A DNA stretch of 64,000 bases from Bursaphelenchus xylophilus (taxonomy: Eukaryota; Nematoda; Chromadorea; Rhabditida; Aphelenchoididae). Positions 23,401 through 35,742 of the stretch are shown piece by piece. The notes under the pieces were generated by a model, which saw only the letters and a program-made list of their open reading frames with translations, searched no databases and was not told where the DNA came from. A program made the position numbers and the translations under genes. Positions within the stretch are counted from its first letter, which is position 1, and every line of letters starts with the position of its first letter. The stretch spans positions 4,836,001 through 4,900,000 of the forward strand of contig CAJFCV020000003.1 of NCBI GenBank assembly GCA_904066235.2, given 5' to 3'.

Positions 23401-26400
23401 TTCGCCCTACACAGACTTAGTTTATTAGTTTAGGGCCTCACTTTGTTCTTCAACATTGTCGTTGGATCCATCGAACGGAAATTGAGAACTTTTTTGAATT
23501 TGTTGAACTCCTTTTGCAACGACGCCACCGATCTGTAAAAAACGGTATCTTTGAGGTTACTGTGAGAAAACTTACTCATGAAAACTCTCTCTGATTTGTC
23601 TAGAGCACTTCAAAATTACGGTATGGGCTCTGTCTTCCAGGACTCCCCAAACTTTTGACATTTCGATGGAAAAACAATTGGCTTTTATCACTTTGGGACC
23701 TTTGGAAAGTTTGATTAAACTCTCGCGGGAGGTTAGGAATCTCTCAATAAGGTAGTTCTCAACAGCATTTTGGGGAATCTAGAAACTGCTACTTTTAATA
23801 AGTTGTTTTATTACCGGCTCATTATGAATAAGCGACGAGAATTGTGTGATCACTGGGTTCCGCTGAAACTCATCGTTGCTTTTGTCCACGAATTTGAGTA
23901 TTTCATCGGTATATTGCGTGATCTCGTCTGCTGTCAGCCGAATTCTCTCATGACGGGCGAGTTCCAGGATTGGTGACTTCAAATCATCCTTCAGTTTATC
24001 CAATGAGATGTTCAGTTTCCTTTCTTGTGCTTTGCATTCCACCTTGATTACACCCATCTAATAAATAACACTCCTATAATCATATTTGATACTTACCGCA
24101 TTCTGTAACGTTTGGATGTATCCTTTGATCGATGCATGAGCGCTTTTCGTGCACTCTTGGCTCAACGTAATTTCGGTAGCTCTTTTCTTTTTGATTGGGA
24201 GATACGGTATCAGCCCTTCGTCAATTCCTCTATGGAAGGCATTCATCAAACTTAATATTCGATTTCGAATGCTCTGAGAAGTCAGGGACCCCGTTCCACT
24301 CAGCCAGGAATTGTTAAAGAGTACTCCTTCTCTAAAACATAACATTTTAGATTAACTATACCGTTTTACTCACCGCTCTTCAAAATATTTTCTAATTCGG
24401 AATCGGGCCAGGTTCGAGAGAGACACAGCTGTGCTTGGTCGTACTAATCTGATCTTACCAACTCCTCGGGATTCTAAAGATGTTAATATAAGTGTAATTT
24501 ATACTCCCCGCCAAAAGTTTTGACCCCCCTTCTAACTCGGTCCAAAGTGGACCAATTTGGACCAAATTTGGTACGTAGTCTACTGACAGCCTATTAGTAA
24601 AAAATATCATAGTAGGACAAACCATGTAGCTGTATTTCAAAACCCAGGGACAATTTTCAAAAATCACCTCAAAAAAACGGGACAAAAGTTTTGACCCCCC
24701 TGCAAGAAAATTAAATATCGCCAGCGGGTGTAACCAGAACCTTTTGCAACCGGTGTCCCGTACCTGAATATACTTTTGAATGCTTCGTTGCATTTGAGGA
24801 TGCAACGCGTTAAACTGGTTTTGATGTAGAGCTGCCCAAAATGGTAAAAATCTTGTACTGGCGCTTTCTAAAAGTTTTAAATTATGTTCACATCATGTGA
24901 TCTTGACGTGTTATAACCTGCATTAGCCTTTTCCTTTCGAAAAATGTCCATGATGGCCGAGCGGTATCGATTCGGCCGATATTCAGTTGTCATGATCATC
25001 CTTGGTGAGCCATTTGCTCTTTCACTAAAGGGCTAGATGTGGTAGCTATGTCCTCAATCTAATCCTAAGACTCATATCAATTCTTAAACCAAGAATAAAC
25101 TCCCGCTGACACGATCTCATATGGTTTGCAGATGCAATTTTGCCGATCTGCACCTTAACGAAAAACCCGCTTTTCTCAAATGGATTTTTTGCGACCAAAA
25201 ACGGCCTTCATTTGATGGCACAGGTAATTTAGGACGCTACAGCACCCGCCATACTGATTTGAGACGTATGGAACGACAAATGAGCGGTGGGGTTGGTATC
25301 GTACTCAGGGGCATCTACAGTAACGGCAAACTTAAGATTAAGGTGAATGAAACCCATTCCAAAACGCGTCAAATCGAAACTTTTTACCCTGCTGAGAGTA
25401 AATAGGAGTCTCAGGATTAGATTGAGGACCTAGCGACCACATCTAGACCTTTAGTGAAAGAGCAAATGGCTCACCAAGGCTGACCATGACAACTGGATAT
25501 CGGCCGAATCGATACCGCTAGGCCATCATGGACATTTTTCGAAAGGAAAAGGTTAATGCAGGTTATAACACGTCAAGATCACATTATGTGAACATAATTT
25601 AGAACTTTTAGAAAGCGCCAGTACAAGATTTTTACCATTTTGGGCAGCTCTACATTAAAATCAGTTTAACGCGTTGCATCCTCAAATGCAACGAAGCATT
25701 CAACGAAAAAGCATTTATTAACCCATGTTCAGGTACGGGACACCGGTTGTAAAAGGTTCTACTTACACCCGCTGGCGATATTTAATTTTCTTGCAGGGGG
25801 GTCAAAACTTTTGTCCCGTTTTTTTGAGGTGATTTTTGAAAATTGTCCCTGGGTTTTGAAATACAGCTACATGGTTTGTCCTACTATGATATTTTTTACT
25901 AATAGGCTGTCAGTAGACTACGTACCAAATTTGGTCCAAATTGGTCCACTTTGGACCGAGTTAGAAGGGGGGTCAAAACTTTTGGCGGGGAGTATATAAT
26001 GTTCGCATACCTATTATCCCCTTTTCTCTCCGAATGTCATCATCATGATATTTTCCGGAGAAAAAGTTGATCAATGCCAACTTCTCGGCTGTCCAGAACC
26101 ATAATAAGATCTCTTCTGATTCGATTCTAACGAAAGAATCTCGAGGAAATTTGGCCAACTGGTCCTCGGGGTCTTGAGAATGGCCTTTGAATTGTTCCTG
26201 TTTAACCAGCCAGAACCAAACCCTCTGACAAGAAAACATAAACTCGAATTTTATCCCACACATACCGCGAACCCCATATCATCATTCCAACTTTCCTTCA
26301 GAATTGAATTTACCGTAGCTCGAAGAACACTCTGTTCGAAGGGCCATCGGACAAATTTATTCCTAAAGATATCATCAAAGGGCCGTCGATTTACCGTGGA

Positions 26401-26585
26401 AGGATACTGGCTTTCTTCTCATGAGCAATAGTCCATTTCTTGAGCAACTCGTCAGCATCTGGAGCTCCTTCCAGATATCTGATGGTATATAATTCATTCG
26501 AGAATTTAACTGAAGATTCCTATTAATTAAAAGCCGGCTTACGTTTAAATTTTGTGTTTTCGAACCTCAACCTCGCTTCAGTCAT
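14434..26585 (-). CDS. Divergent dynein heavy chain, eroded AAA1/AAA2, ends after AAA5
   Basis: Dozens of short exons run from MTEARLRFEN at 26585 to a stop at 14434-14436, an estimated 2,800 residues. In order: a short tail (26585 to about 22900); linker (about 22870-21290, with ERHWQKMSD and NPRIALMSNGDLLKLLS); AAA1 (about 21090-20250); AAA2 (about 20200-19500); AAA3 (about 19000-18200) with an intact P-loop ITGPRFCGKST; AAA4 (about 18060-16780) with GGFPGCGRTQ; stalk coiled coils and a microtubule-binding domain (16570-15440, LEYEADDYKKLANIKQP and EAWKNSSKM); and AAA5 (15440-14434, LDNLLGNCVFMAAF, PWPLIQSRRGDI, NENFKLIMLTD). AAA1 has no GxxxxGKT: the region reads FSGQLNEVRS, and Walker B reads LFVLENLD. 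AAA2 has AGSSAKDA and FIFYGID. AAA6 and the C-terminal domain are not found. The protein is clearly dynein-derived, but normal motor activity is doubtful. C. elegans also has divergent heavy chains (dhc-3, dhc-4); orthology is not established. Confidence 0.85.
24500..25996. mobile_element. Tc1/mariner-derived foldback transposon in a dynein intron
   Basis: The left arm (24500-25072) and right arm (25405-25996) are near-identical reverse complements of about 570-590 bp. They start TATACTCCCCGCC and end GGCGGGGAGTATA, with TA at both junctions as expected for Tc1/mariner target sites. The 330 bp spacer is unique and contains a transposase-like fragment. The whole insertion lies within one intron, 26 bp upstream (in gene orientation) of a 15-nt exon, so the host frame is unaffected. 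High arm identity suggests a fairly recent insertion or active homogenisation. Confidence 0.92.
25121..25405 (+). pseudogene. Transposase core fragment inside the foldback element
   Basis: A 94-codon frame in the loop between the two arms contains LKWIFCDQKRPSFDG and SGGVGIVLRGIYSNGKLKI. These resemble the part of Tc1/mariner transposases around the first catalytic Asp (usually written as FSDEkkF) and the following GGsvmvWG.is block. The Asp is kept, and the usual Glu after it is Gln. The N-terminal DNA-binding domain and the last acidic residue are missing, so the element cannot be autonomous. Confidence 0.65.
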
Positions 26586-27204
26586 TTTAAACTTTGAAAG
26601 GTCACTTGGGCCACTCTGAGAGGCTTTCGAAGATGGAAAACTTTAGCTTACGTATGAATTCACACATTTTTTATGGTCGAATAAAGCTTAGAGCTACTTT
26701 TAAACACTGTGAATAATTGTGAAATGTTAAGGTTGAGCCGAAGCTTGGACCGTGGTTACGTGTGATCATTAAACTGAACGCGTAATTGATCAAACTGACG
26801 TGATTATGTCGTCCTCGGAGGCCGACTTCGTGTACTCGTATGTTCTTGATCTACTACTCGCGACGTAAAGGTCGAGCAACTTGCACTGTCAGCTTTTCTT
26901 CAAGTTTTCGCGTATGTCACTGCGATTTCGTGTTTGGTTGCTATTCCCAATCAGAAGGACTTATTTTATGCAAGAAAAAAACCAAAATAATGATTATTGT
27001 TCGCACTCTGCGCCCTCCATTACGCAGGCTGCAGAATGAAGTAAACATTAATCCGGCAGATTTTCGGGTCTCGGGTTATCGCTCAACATAGATCACCCTT
27101 CTTCCGGGTTGAAGCAAGGTTTACCTTAGGCAGTTATCTCTTGTTTCTCGATAAAATAGAGCGTATAAAAATTGATACTTTCTGAGTAATAAGCATATTT
27201 ACAG
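26586..27204. other. Divergent intergenic region
   Basis: Lies between the starts of the minus-strand dynein-like gene and the plus-strand cystatin gene. It should contain both promoters. A TTTACAG acceptor sits directly before the cystatin ATG and may be a trans-splice site. No RNA gene or repeat is recognised. Confidence 0.45.
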
Positions 27205-27669
27205 ATGAATTTCATTTGGATTACTCTTCTGGTCGTCCCGATAATTGCTGGCCAACTTCTTGGAGGTTGGAATAATATTGCCTTGGATGATGAGGAAATC
27301 CAAAAATTCCTGCCAAAGATTGAAAAGTTGTACAATCAACAAGTGAACGACGCCAATCAGCACAAGGCCATTCGGTTTGTGGATGCCAAGTCTCAGATCG
27401 TCAATGGAGTGAATTACAAATTCAAGATTGAAATGGGACGAACGAACTGTCGACTGGTTTGTGATCACTTTCGATTAAACATGATTTTTGAAATTTTTTG
27501 ATATTTCAAAAATCTTACTGATATCATTTACATTGACTTTACATTAAAACGTTTTCAGGGAAAAGTATGTAATGACCCTTCAGTCAGCAACAAGCACCAG
27601 ATAGACGCGTCAGTATACAAACAGCCATGGACTAACACTGAGAGTATCAGTTTCAAACCTTCGAACTAA
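27205..27669 (+). CDS. Secreted type-2 cystatin (cysteine protease inhibitor)
   Basis: Two exons (27205-27456 and 27559-27669) give 120 residues. A signal peptide (MNFIWITLLVVPIIAG) is followed by LLGGW, whose glycine lies at the usual N-terminal contact position. The central loop QIVNG matches the cystatin QxVxG hairpin, and QPW near the C-terminus is the second hairpin. One disulfide pair (TNC...GKVC) fits the family, although type-2 cystatins usually have two. Function: tight reversible inhibition of papain-like proteases such as cathepsins, and of legumain in some members. In nematodes these are secreted from gut, cuticle or excretory cells. It lies directly upstream of a cystatin-like paralogue on the same strand. 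AATAAA-type signals occur near 27690 and 27750. Confidence 0.9.
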
Positions 27670-27831
27670 AATGGAGATCAAATCTACTACAATAAAAATA
27701 TTTTTTTTCATTTAATTATCTGTTCACATATGTGTTATAACGAAGGCCCAATAAAAAGAGCAAATGGAAATTAACCCCCAATGATGTTCTCATCCCCTTT
27801 CTCAATCATCCTGTGATTTTTTCCACTGGAA

Positions 27832-28582
27832 ATGATAAAATATCTTCTTTTAATTCCACTGCTACAGGTAGTTCATTGTCAGCAAACATGTTACGGGATA
27901 AAATGTGAGAATGTTGCTGATATTCTGGCGATCGAGAAGGCCTATAATAATCACAGTGGGGATACCAGATATTACGTTGTAATGAAGGTGAACAACTACA
28001 CAGAAAATGCTGAAGAGGCCAGAGCCGAGGTTGTGATTGGGCGGTCGGAGTGTTACAAGGTCAGTCGGAGATATTAAAAGTCAATTATATTTTTTTGGAT
28101 TCTGTTTTGTTTGTTTTCAGAAGAACACAACCTGTTATCCAGATGTAGACAGTGCACAAAACTCTCACAAAGTCATCGCTTATTCGGCCAAGTTGGCGAA
28201 TGGCACAAAAGGGGCGTGGTCTGTCCATTGTAGTACCATGTCCTGTTCAGAGTACGATGTGCGCGCCTATATGATAAAAGATATGTTACTCAAGGTTACT
28301 GATGAATACAATGCCCAGAGTGAGTTCGGGAATTCAGTCTTGGCCTTCGAAATGAAGGAGAATAAATTGGAAGGGAATACGCACATCTTGAGATTGGGAA
28401 TGGTCAATACTACTTGTATGAAGGCGAGTCATTCCTATCCTTATGCTTTATTATTCATGTTCTAGCCCGATTTCAAGTGCGATCTTAATACACATGCCAA
28501 TTATGAACAACAGTTTTCTGTAGTTGCAAATTTGACGGTGGTTCCAGGAAGACAAAAGCCTGTTATTATATTTAAAGTTTGA
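27832..28582 (+). CDS. Secreted protein with two diverged cystatin-like domains
   Basis: Three exons (27832-28059, 28121-28423, 28466-28582) give 215 residues. The signal peptide is MIKYLLLIPLLQVVHC. Two repeats of about 90 residues share the cystatin order: helix with a conserved Tyr-Asn (AIEKAYNNHSG and VTDEYNAQSEFGN), a strand pair, and a strand ending in a cysteine (GRSECYK and VNTTCMK), then KNTTC and DFKC at the start of the next exon. The inter-exon break falls at the same Cys-x-Lys in both repeats and in the neighbouring cystatin, supporting common descent. The QxVxG loop and Pro-Trp hairpin are not evident, so inhibition of papain-like proteases is doubtful. Several N-x-S/T sites suggest glycosylation. 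Intron 2 appears to use a GC donor (AAG|GCGAGT). Confidence 0.72.
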
Positions 28583-30213
28583 AATAAATAAATTTTTTGA
28601 TGACAAATGAGGGTTACTGTAGAATGATGATTTTAGGGCTTTGATCAAGTTCGATTAAACGAATCTCAGTAACTATAGATAAAAAAAAACTTTATGTAAT
28701 TTAATTAGAATTCATTTGAATCTGAAGGATGGATCAGATAATCTTTGTTCTCTCGAACCTGGACTTGCTTCCGGAACGTCCTTTGGCTGTTCTTTTATAA
28801 GAATAAAGCCCCTCTTCTTCGGGCAGTTTGCTTTTTTCATCGATGAAACGTGTCGCTGGAAGAACGATCAGATTAAATATAGTTATAACGACGCTGTTAT
28901 TTTTATTTTAAGAAACTTGATTTGGTATAAAACATCATATAAATGTCTGTTTTTTTTCTTCAGACAACGAACTTTGTATTCCCCGTGAAAGTACAGTATT
29001 AACTGCCAGGCCGATTACTTTGATAAGAGGCCCGTTTTAACAAAAAATTGTTTTTTGGAAGGTCACAACCTTACTTTTTGTATTTTTATAAACGGCTGTA
29101 AACCTGCCGGTCTTATCGATATTATAAAATAAGAACCGATTGTGGCGTCCCTATCGAAGTAGTTGTTATGTTTCATATTTTTTTAATCTTGCGTTATTTC
29201 AGGCAGTGTTCTGTTGGATTATAAAAATGCCACCACAAACCATCAACATAATGGTCTCGCCGAAGACGGGGATCGCCCCAACAAAGGGAGTTACTCAAGG
29301 TAGGCAATTCAAAATATGGTCAAATTTTCGAAGAAAAATTTTGCTGAATCACGTGCAAAGCATGTTTAGCACAATAAAAATACATATGAAAACGTTTCTG
29401 GGAGATAAGATAGTGGCGTTTAAAGATCGACAAAAAGGAAATCACTTTATTTGAAGGTGCATTTAGATCAAGGGTGATGATAAACGCAGATTCAGCGATG
29501 ATAAAATTTAAGAAATCCTTGACGGAAGCCACTCTTTCAGCAATGATTTATTCGCGCAACTTTCACGTACCAGAAGAAATTTTTTGTTCATTTTGGGACC
29601 GATGAATGTTCTGTATGTAATCAAAACAACGAACATTGATTAGATACAAAAACTGTGCCCCAGATGGTCAAAAGCTGAGTGGAGAAACTTAAACAAGAAA
29701 TAACTAGAAAAGAAATCAATCAACGATCAAAAAAATAATCATCGTAACAGAACATCGGAATTTATAAAATTATGACTTTGGATACAGCTTTAGAGACTAC
29801 AGAGTCATCTTCAGACGCGTGGAATCTTTCTCGAAAAAGGCTCGTTGAAAAACGGCTTTTTCAAAATTCCCTGAAGAAAATTATAGATCAAAGTTAGTCT
29901 TCAAAAAAAAAACAGAAAGACATCCAAATTTCTGGTCCGAACGTCTGACAGTGTTTGAATTCCACCCTCACCTCATCTGAGGACAGTCCGGGACGACGGG
30001 AGATCAGCCCATTTCCATCAGATTCCCCCTTCTTATCACCGTTCTTTGGCGCTGATAGTAAAACCAAGCCACAATTTATTTATTTAAAGTCGCCAAAATA
30101 TTAATTTAATCACTATTTTCTGCGCTTCTTATACTGTAAAGGTTCTTTGGAAACGCCCGAAGGTTTTTGGAAATTTCTCAGCAATCTAGTACTTGTATTA
30201 CATTACTTTCAAA
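28583..30213. other. Intergenic with unresolved small exons
   Basis: No gene is recognised over 1.6 kb. Two possible fragments: on the plus strand, 29227-29299 starts ATG after a TTTCAGG acceptor (MPPQTINIMVSP...) and ends at a GTAGGC donor, perhaps an alternative first exon. On the minus strand, 28852-28712 is open (ending in LSDPSFRFK and a stop) after a TTCCAG acceptor. I could not connect either to a larger model. Confidence 0.3.
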
Positions 30214-31712
<1,499 letters not shown>

Positions 31713-31766
31713 GAAGTATGAGGACATTAGATATTGATCAAATAATATCAAAAAACTGTGATCTCA

Positions 31767-31964
31767 TACTAGTCGCGGCAAAAAGTCCTTAGAATTTTCT
31801 GCGACTCCGCACTGTGCATTCACCCGAAAACACATTTTGCACTGTGCAATTTTGTCGATTTTGCCTTATTGTCGCGCACGATTCCCGCGACAAATCAACA
31901 TTTCGGGGTGCGACGAGATTTGGGGGCCGCGAAAAATTCTAAGGACTTTTTGCCGCGACTAGTA
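31767..31964. mobile_element. 198-bp MITE, copy 1
   Basis: The element begins TACTAGTCGCGGCAAAAAGT and ends with its reverse complement, giving terminal inverted repeats of about 30 bp with TA at both ends. Inside is GCACTGTGCA, itself a palindrome. A second copy of the same length lies at 58042-58239 in the opposite orientation. No coding capacity. The TA ends suggest mobilisation by a Tc1/mariner transposase. Confidence 0.9.
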
Positions 31965-32384
31965 TACAATACTGCTTAGCACGTGTGTAATAATAAACAA
32001 AACGTCAAATTCGTCTTTGCAATCAATAATAGGAATTTACGCGGGATCAGCAAAAATCAATTTTTTCGATCGAATTTTTTTCGGCCGGAGATTGGAGAAA
32101 TGATAAGGTTAGAACGCGAAAAACGCATGTTCCGACCTTGAAATTACCCCCAAAAATCGTTTAGATCCTTTGTTTCGGAGTTCTTTGTTTGTTAGTTGAA
32201 CCAGAACAGTGTTTTCGATCTGTCTGAAAAATTTTTTAGCTGCAGGCCACCAAATATGAGCTGAACAAAATTTGATTGTTATATTCTGCCCTCCTCTTTC
32301 ATTGACATTTTGAGTGTTGTTTGTCCTTGTTATTATTTTTTGCTTTGATCGAAAAGCCAGATTACTTTTTAGGTGGTCCGAGCA

Positions 32385-33785
32385 ATGGCGATCCGATTGT
32401 ATGGAGATGCCCTTTATACTTTTTCCAGCCATTATCAGAAACTGATGGTCGAAGAAATATCTACAACGTCGAGAGAAGATGTGACGCCAAGGATGGACTA
32501 TTTCTACAAGAATTTTGTAAGTCTGAGATATTCACTTACATTGCGATATTATTTTAGACAACAAAGTTTCTGAATTTGCTTGGAATCGGTTCTTTTTAGG
32601 TTTTGAACAAGAAATTGAAAAGGCCAATGCTCCAAGAGTCTTACAAGTTTAACACAGCCATCTTTTGCGTCAACGAAGTTGTTTTTGGTACCTCCTTACG
32701 TGAGATTGGAGCCATTCCGTTATCTCTTGTCTCCAAAATCGGATTTCTCCCATTTTACATCGAAAATGTTTTTATCGACAGTTCCGCGACTAAGAAGGAA
32801 GCGGTTGCAGCTATTCGCTTTGGGCACGACGCAAGAGGACTTATTATTTCACCTGCCGCGAAACCTTTGATCTTCACCCAGGTCTTGAATGCGCTCTCGT
32901 CAAATCTTGGGCATTTGGAATGTTCCGTTCAAGTTTTTGATTATTTTGGTGTTGACAAACTACGTTTGAAGAGTCTAAAACTGCTTTGGCCAGCACGAAT
33001 TGGAGGTAGGAATTGGCATTTTTAATGGTGGTTCATGATCTCAAAGATTATTTGTTTATTTTGTTATAGGAATATTTGCTTTGATGGACGCGTCGGTCAG
33101 TGAGATTGACCTCAGCGAGTTTGGGGATCTTGCTTTGAATGAATTGTTCTTCCACATTCACGAATACAAATCAAATCGATCAGTTAAAGTAGTCAGGATA
33201 AAGCTGGAAAGCGACACAGGGATATGGACCATCAGGAACCTCATGATGAACTTGAATTGGATGTTTCCCAATCTAGAAGAGCTCAAGGTGATCGTCAGTG
33301 ACGAGGTGAGTTTTAAACCTGACTTGTTATCGTATGTTCTTCTAATGTTTGTACATCTGTTTTTTCAGAGGTTTGTCGTTGAGATGCGGAGTTTCAATTT
33401 TGCCGACTTTTTTCTGCATCGTTACATCTCATCTGATCTTGCGCTTGAATTTCAACTGAAATTCGAGCTAAACTTTAATTTTGAACATTCTACAGTATCT
33501 TCAAGAACAGAATTAGCGTTTCCAGAGGATGTTGATAGAATTTGTAATGATCTCCTTTCAATCGTCTCTAAATTGGATAATATAATTTCTTCAAAATTGA
33601 TAAAGAATGGTGATTGTAAGTTAATATGTTATCATTATTTAATTTATTTGTTTATTTCAGTCCGAAAATACGAGATAATCCAAAAGCACCCATCCAAGAA
33701 TATCACAACCACTTCTCACGTTGGATTTATTTTACCTTTAACCCTCCGGACCACCCAAAATACAATATTCCAGATGTCAAGTTGA
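32385..33785 (+). CDS. Uncharacterised protein
   Basis: Five exons (32385-32516, 32600-33005, 33070-33305, 33369-33615, 33661-33785) join with consensus splice sites to 381 residues. No signal peptide or membrane segment is evident. I recognise no catalytic motif. The centre has leucine-rich segments (FGDLALNELFFHIHEYKSN, WMFPNLEELKVIV) of the sort seen after F-boxes in nematode proteins, but I find no convincing F-box. The ATG follows a TTTTTAG acceptor, consistent with trans-splicing. Odd point: in the last exon the spliced frame is less protein-like than the +1 frame, which reads NHFSRWIYFTFNPPDHPKY. The 3' end may thus contain a frameshift or an unrecognised splice. Confidence 0.6.
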
Positions 33786-35742
33786 ATCTGATTAGGTATC
33801 TAATACCGGTGTATATACAATTGCAATATGTAAATATATTTAGATTATTTTGTGATCTCAAAGAACCATAAATGATTTAAGATTTTTGTCGTATAATAAT
33901 GTGAGATTTGGCAAGTCTTTCGGAGTGATTAACTTTAATTAGGAATCATAACACATTGCAAGCTTGTTATGTCATGTGTCAGAGTTGTTTTGTTGCTTTA
34001 CAAGTTTAACAACGAGATAATATCTGGTAATCCCATTATGTGTATAAGGCGTCAGTCGGTGGCAATAATGGCGGTTGGAAAATGGAATTGCCAGATATTA
34101 CTTCGTTGGTGGTATACAAAGTTTTGGTCATTATATGCATAGTTTTAAGTCAAAAGAAAGGTTACGTTATGGTCCAATGTTACTGCCCAAGAAGACGCTT
34201 TAATCACGAATTTCCTGGTTACAAGGTCCGCAGATTACATTTATTTACCGAGAACGGGAGCTTATGCATCACCCATTGCAAGGGACTCCCAAAAACAATG
34301 TTTGATCTCTTGTCTTAGCACAAGTCTGGCCTTGAATAACATCTCTAGATGTGCTGCATTCGAATTCTTTTCACCTGGCATTTGTGAATTCAAATTTCTC
34401 ACCGAAATAAACAGCCAAGTGTTGTTGGACTCAAATTATAAATCAGAGGCCTTCTTATCTCCCTGGATTTATAATGGTGGCCTTCCCTAATCTCTTTTAC
34501 GTTTGTGTCCTCAGGCCATTGCTTATCCAAGGCCCAATGCACCCGTATTCTTTAACACGTCAATCGTTGGTTTAAGATTTACATCATCTTCATTTATAGC
34601 TAGCCTTTGTTTCGACTTGTTTTGAAAGTAAACTACCCGCAAACCCTTTTTCACTTAACTTTTGGCCTTATTTCAGAGACGTGCCCTTAGGGGACATGTG
34701 TCAAATATGTCCTTTATTGGGTTTTATTCAAGTTTACATTCTCCTGTTACAATTTTTAAAGCTTTTTGTGTGTATCATGAGTGGATTTGCGTGCTCAGAT
34801 GTTTTTTAAGCCTGCTACGACATATTCTAACGTGTAAATCGGATTGCATTAACCTCGACTTACCTTTGAATTCATAGTCATACTTTTTAAAGAGACATTT
34901 TATAACTCTCAGACTAAAGAGCGTTTCAGTTTATTAATAGTCCTAAACCACATTCTCATTAACCACCGTTCCTTAATTAGCCATTTGGTCTTCGTTCGAC
35001 GTTTTTTGCAAGATCTTCTGCACAGTAACGGGCATATTACACATCTTACGTTGGCAATGAATACAGTTATATTCATGAGGAAATGGGGTTTTATGTTTGG
35101 AGGGAAAGAAATGATATTATTAAAAACGGTAAAAAATAATTACCTGTGACCACTAGCAACAACCTAATGAACAATCTTCAACTTGGATACTCCGTCTTAC
35201 GAGATGCGAAGCGCCATTAAACTCCATGACCTTACTTTATGTGACTTTCCGGTCGTTATTACCATTTGAAATTCTTTTGTAATTTCCTTTACTTTTGTTT
35301 TTTCTATTGTAATCATTGAACGATTACTCCCCATTCTTATATTTATCAAATTTCCTTGCAAGAAATGGTCCATATACAATGGAACAACGAAAGCCCCGAG
35401 GCCATTTCCCTCCACATTATCATAATTAGCTTTACAGGCCGTCTAATGCCCCCATTTTCCCCACTATTCGCACTTACTGTCCGATTCCACTCCAAGGGAA
35501 GACTTGACCTCCCACGTACGGACGAGTCGAGTCTTTCTCTTCGGTCTTTAAGGTTTTCGCGGCCCCTTTAACAGCTCCCATATTTACGGGCCTTTCGCGA
35601 ATTATTTAAAATGTTCAGTTTTTAAACAAAAGGATTTTGATTATACAATCACTGGCTGCATTTATACTTTCAGACCTTGGTAAAGGTGACGAATCTAGAG
35701 ATCACGAGGTACGATGGTAATAACGACTTGACGACGGCCACA
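33786..35742. other. Upstream region of the insulin receptor gene
   Basis: About 2 kb without a gene I can support. Small open frames (for example 34040-34318 and 34662-34877) lack splice context and coding composition. The stretch holds the promoter and possibly a noncoding first exon of daf-2. Confidence 0.4.
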
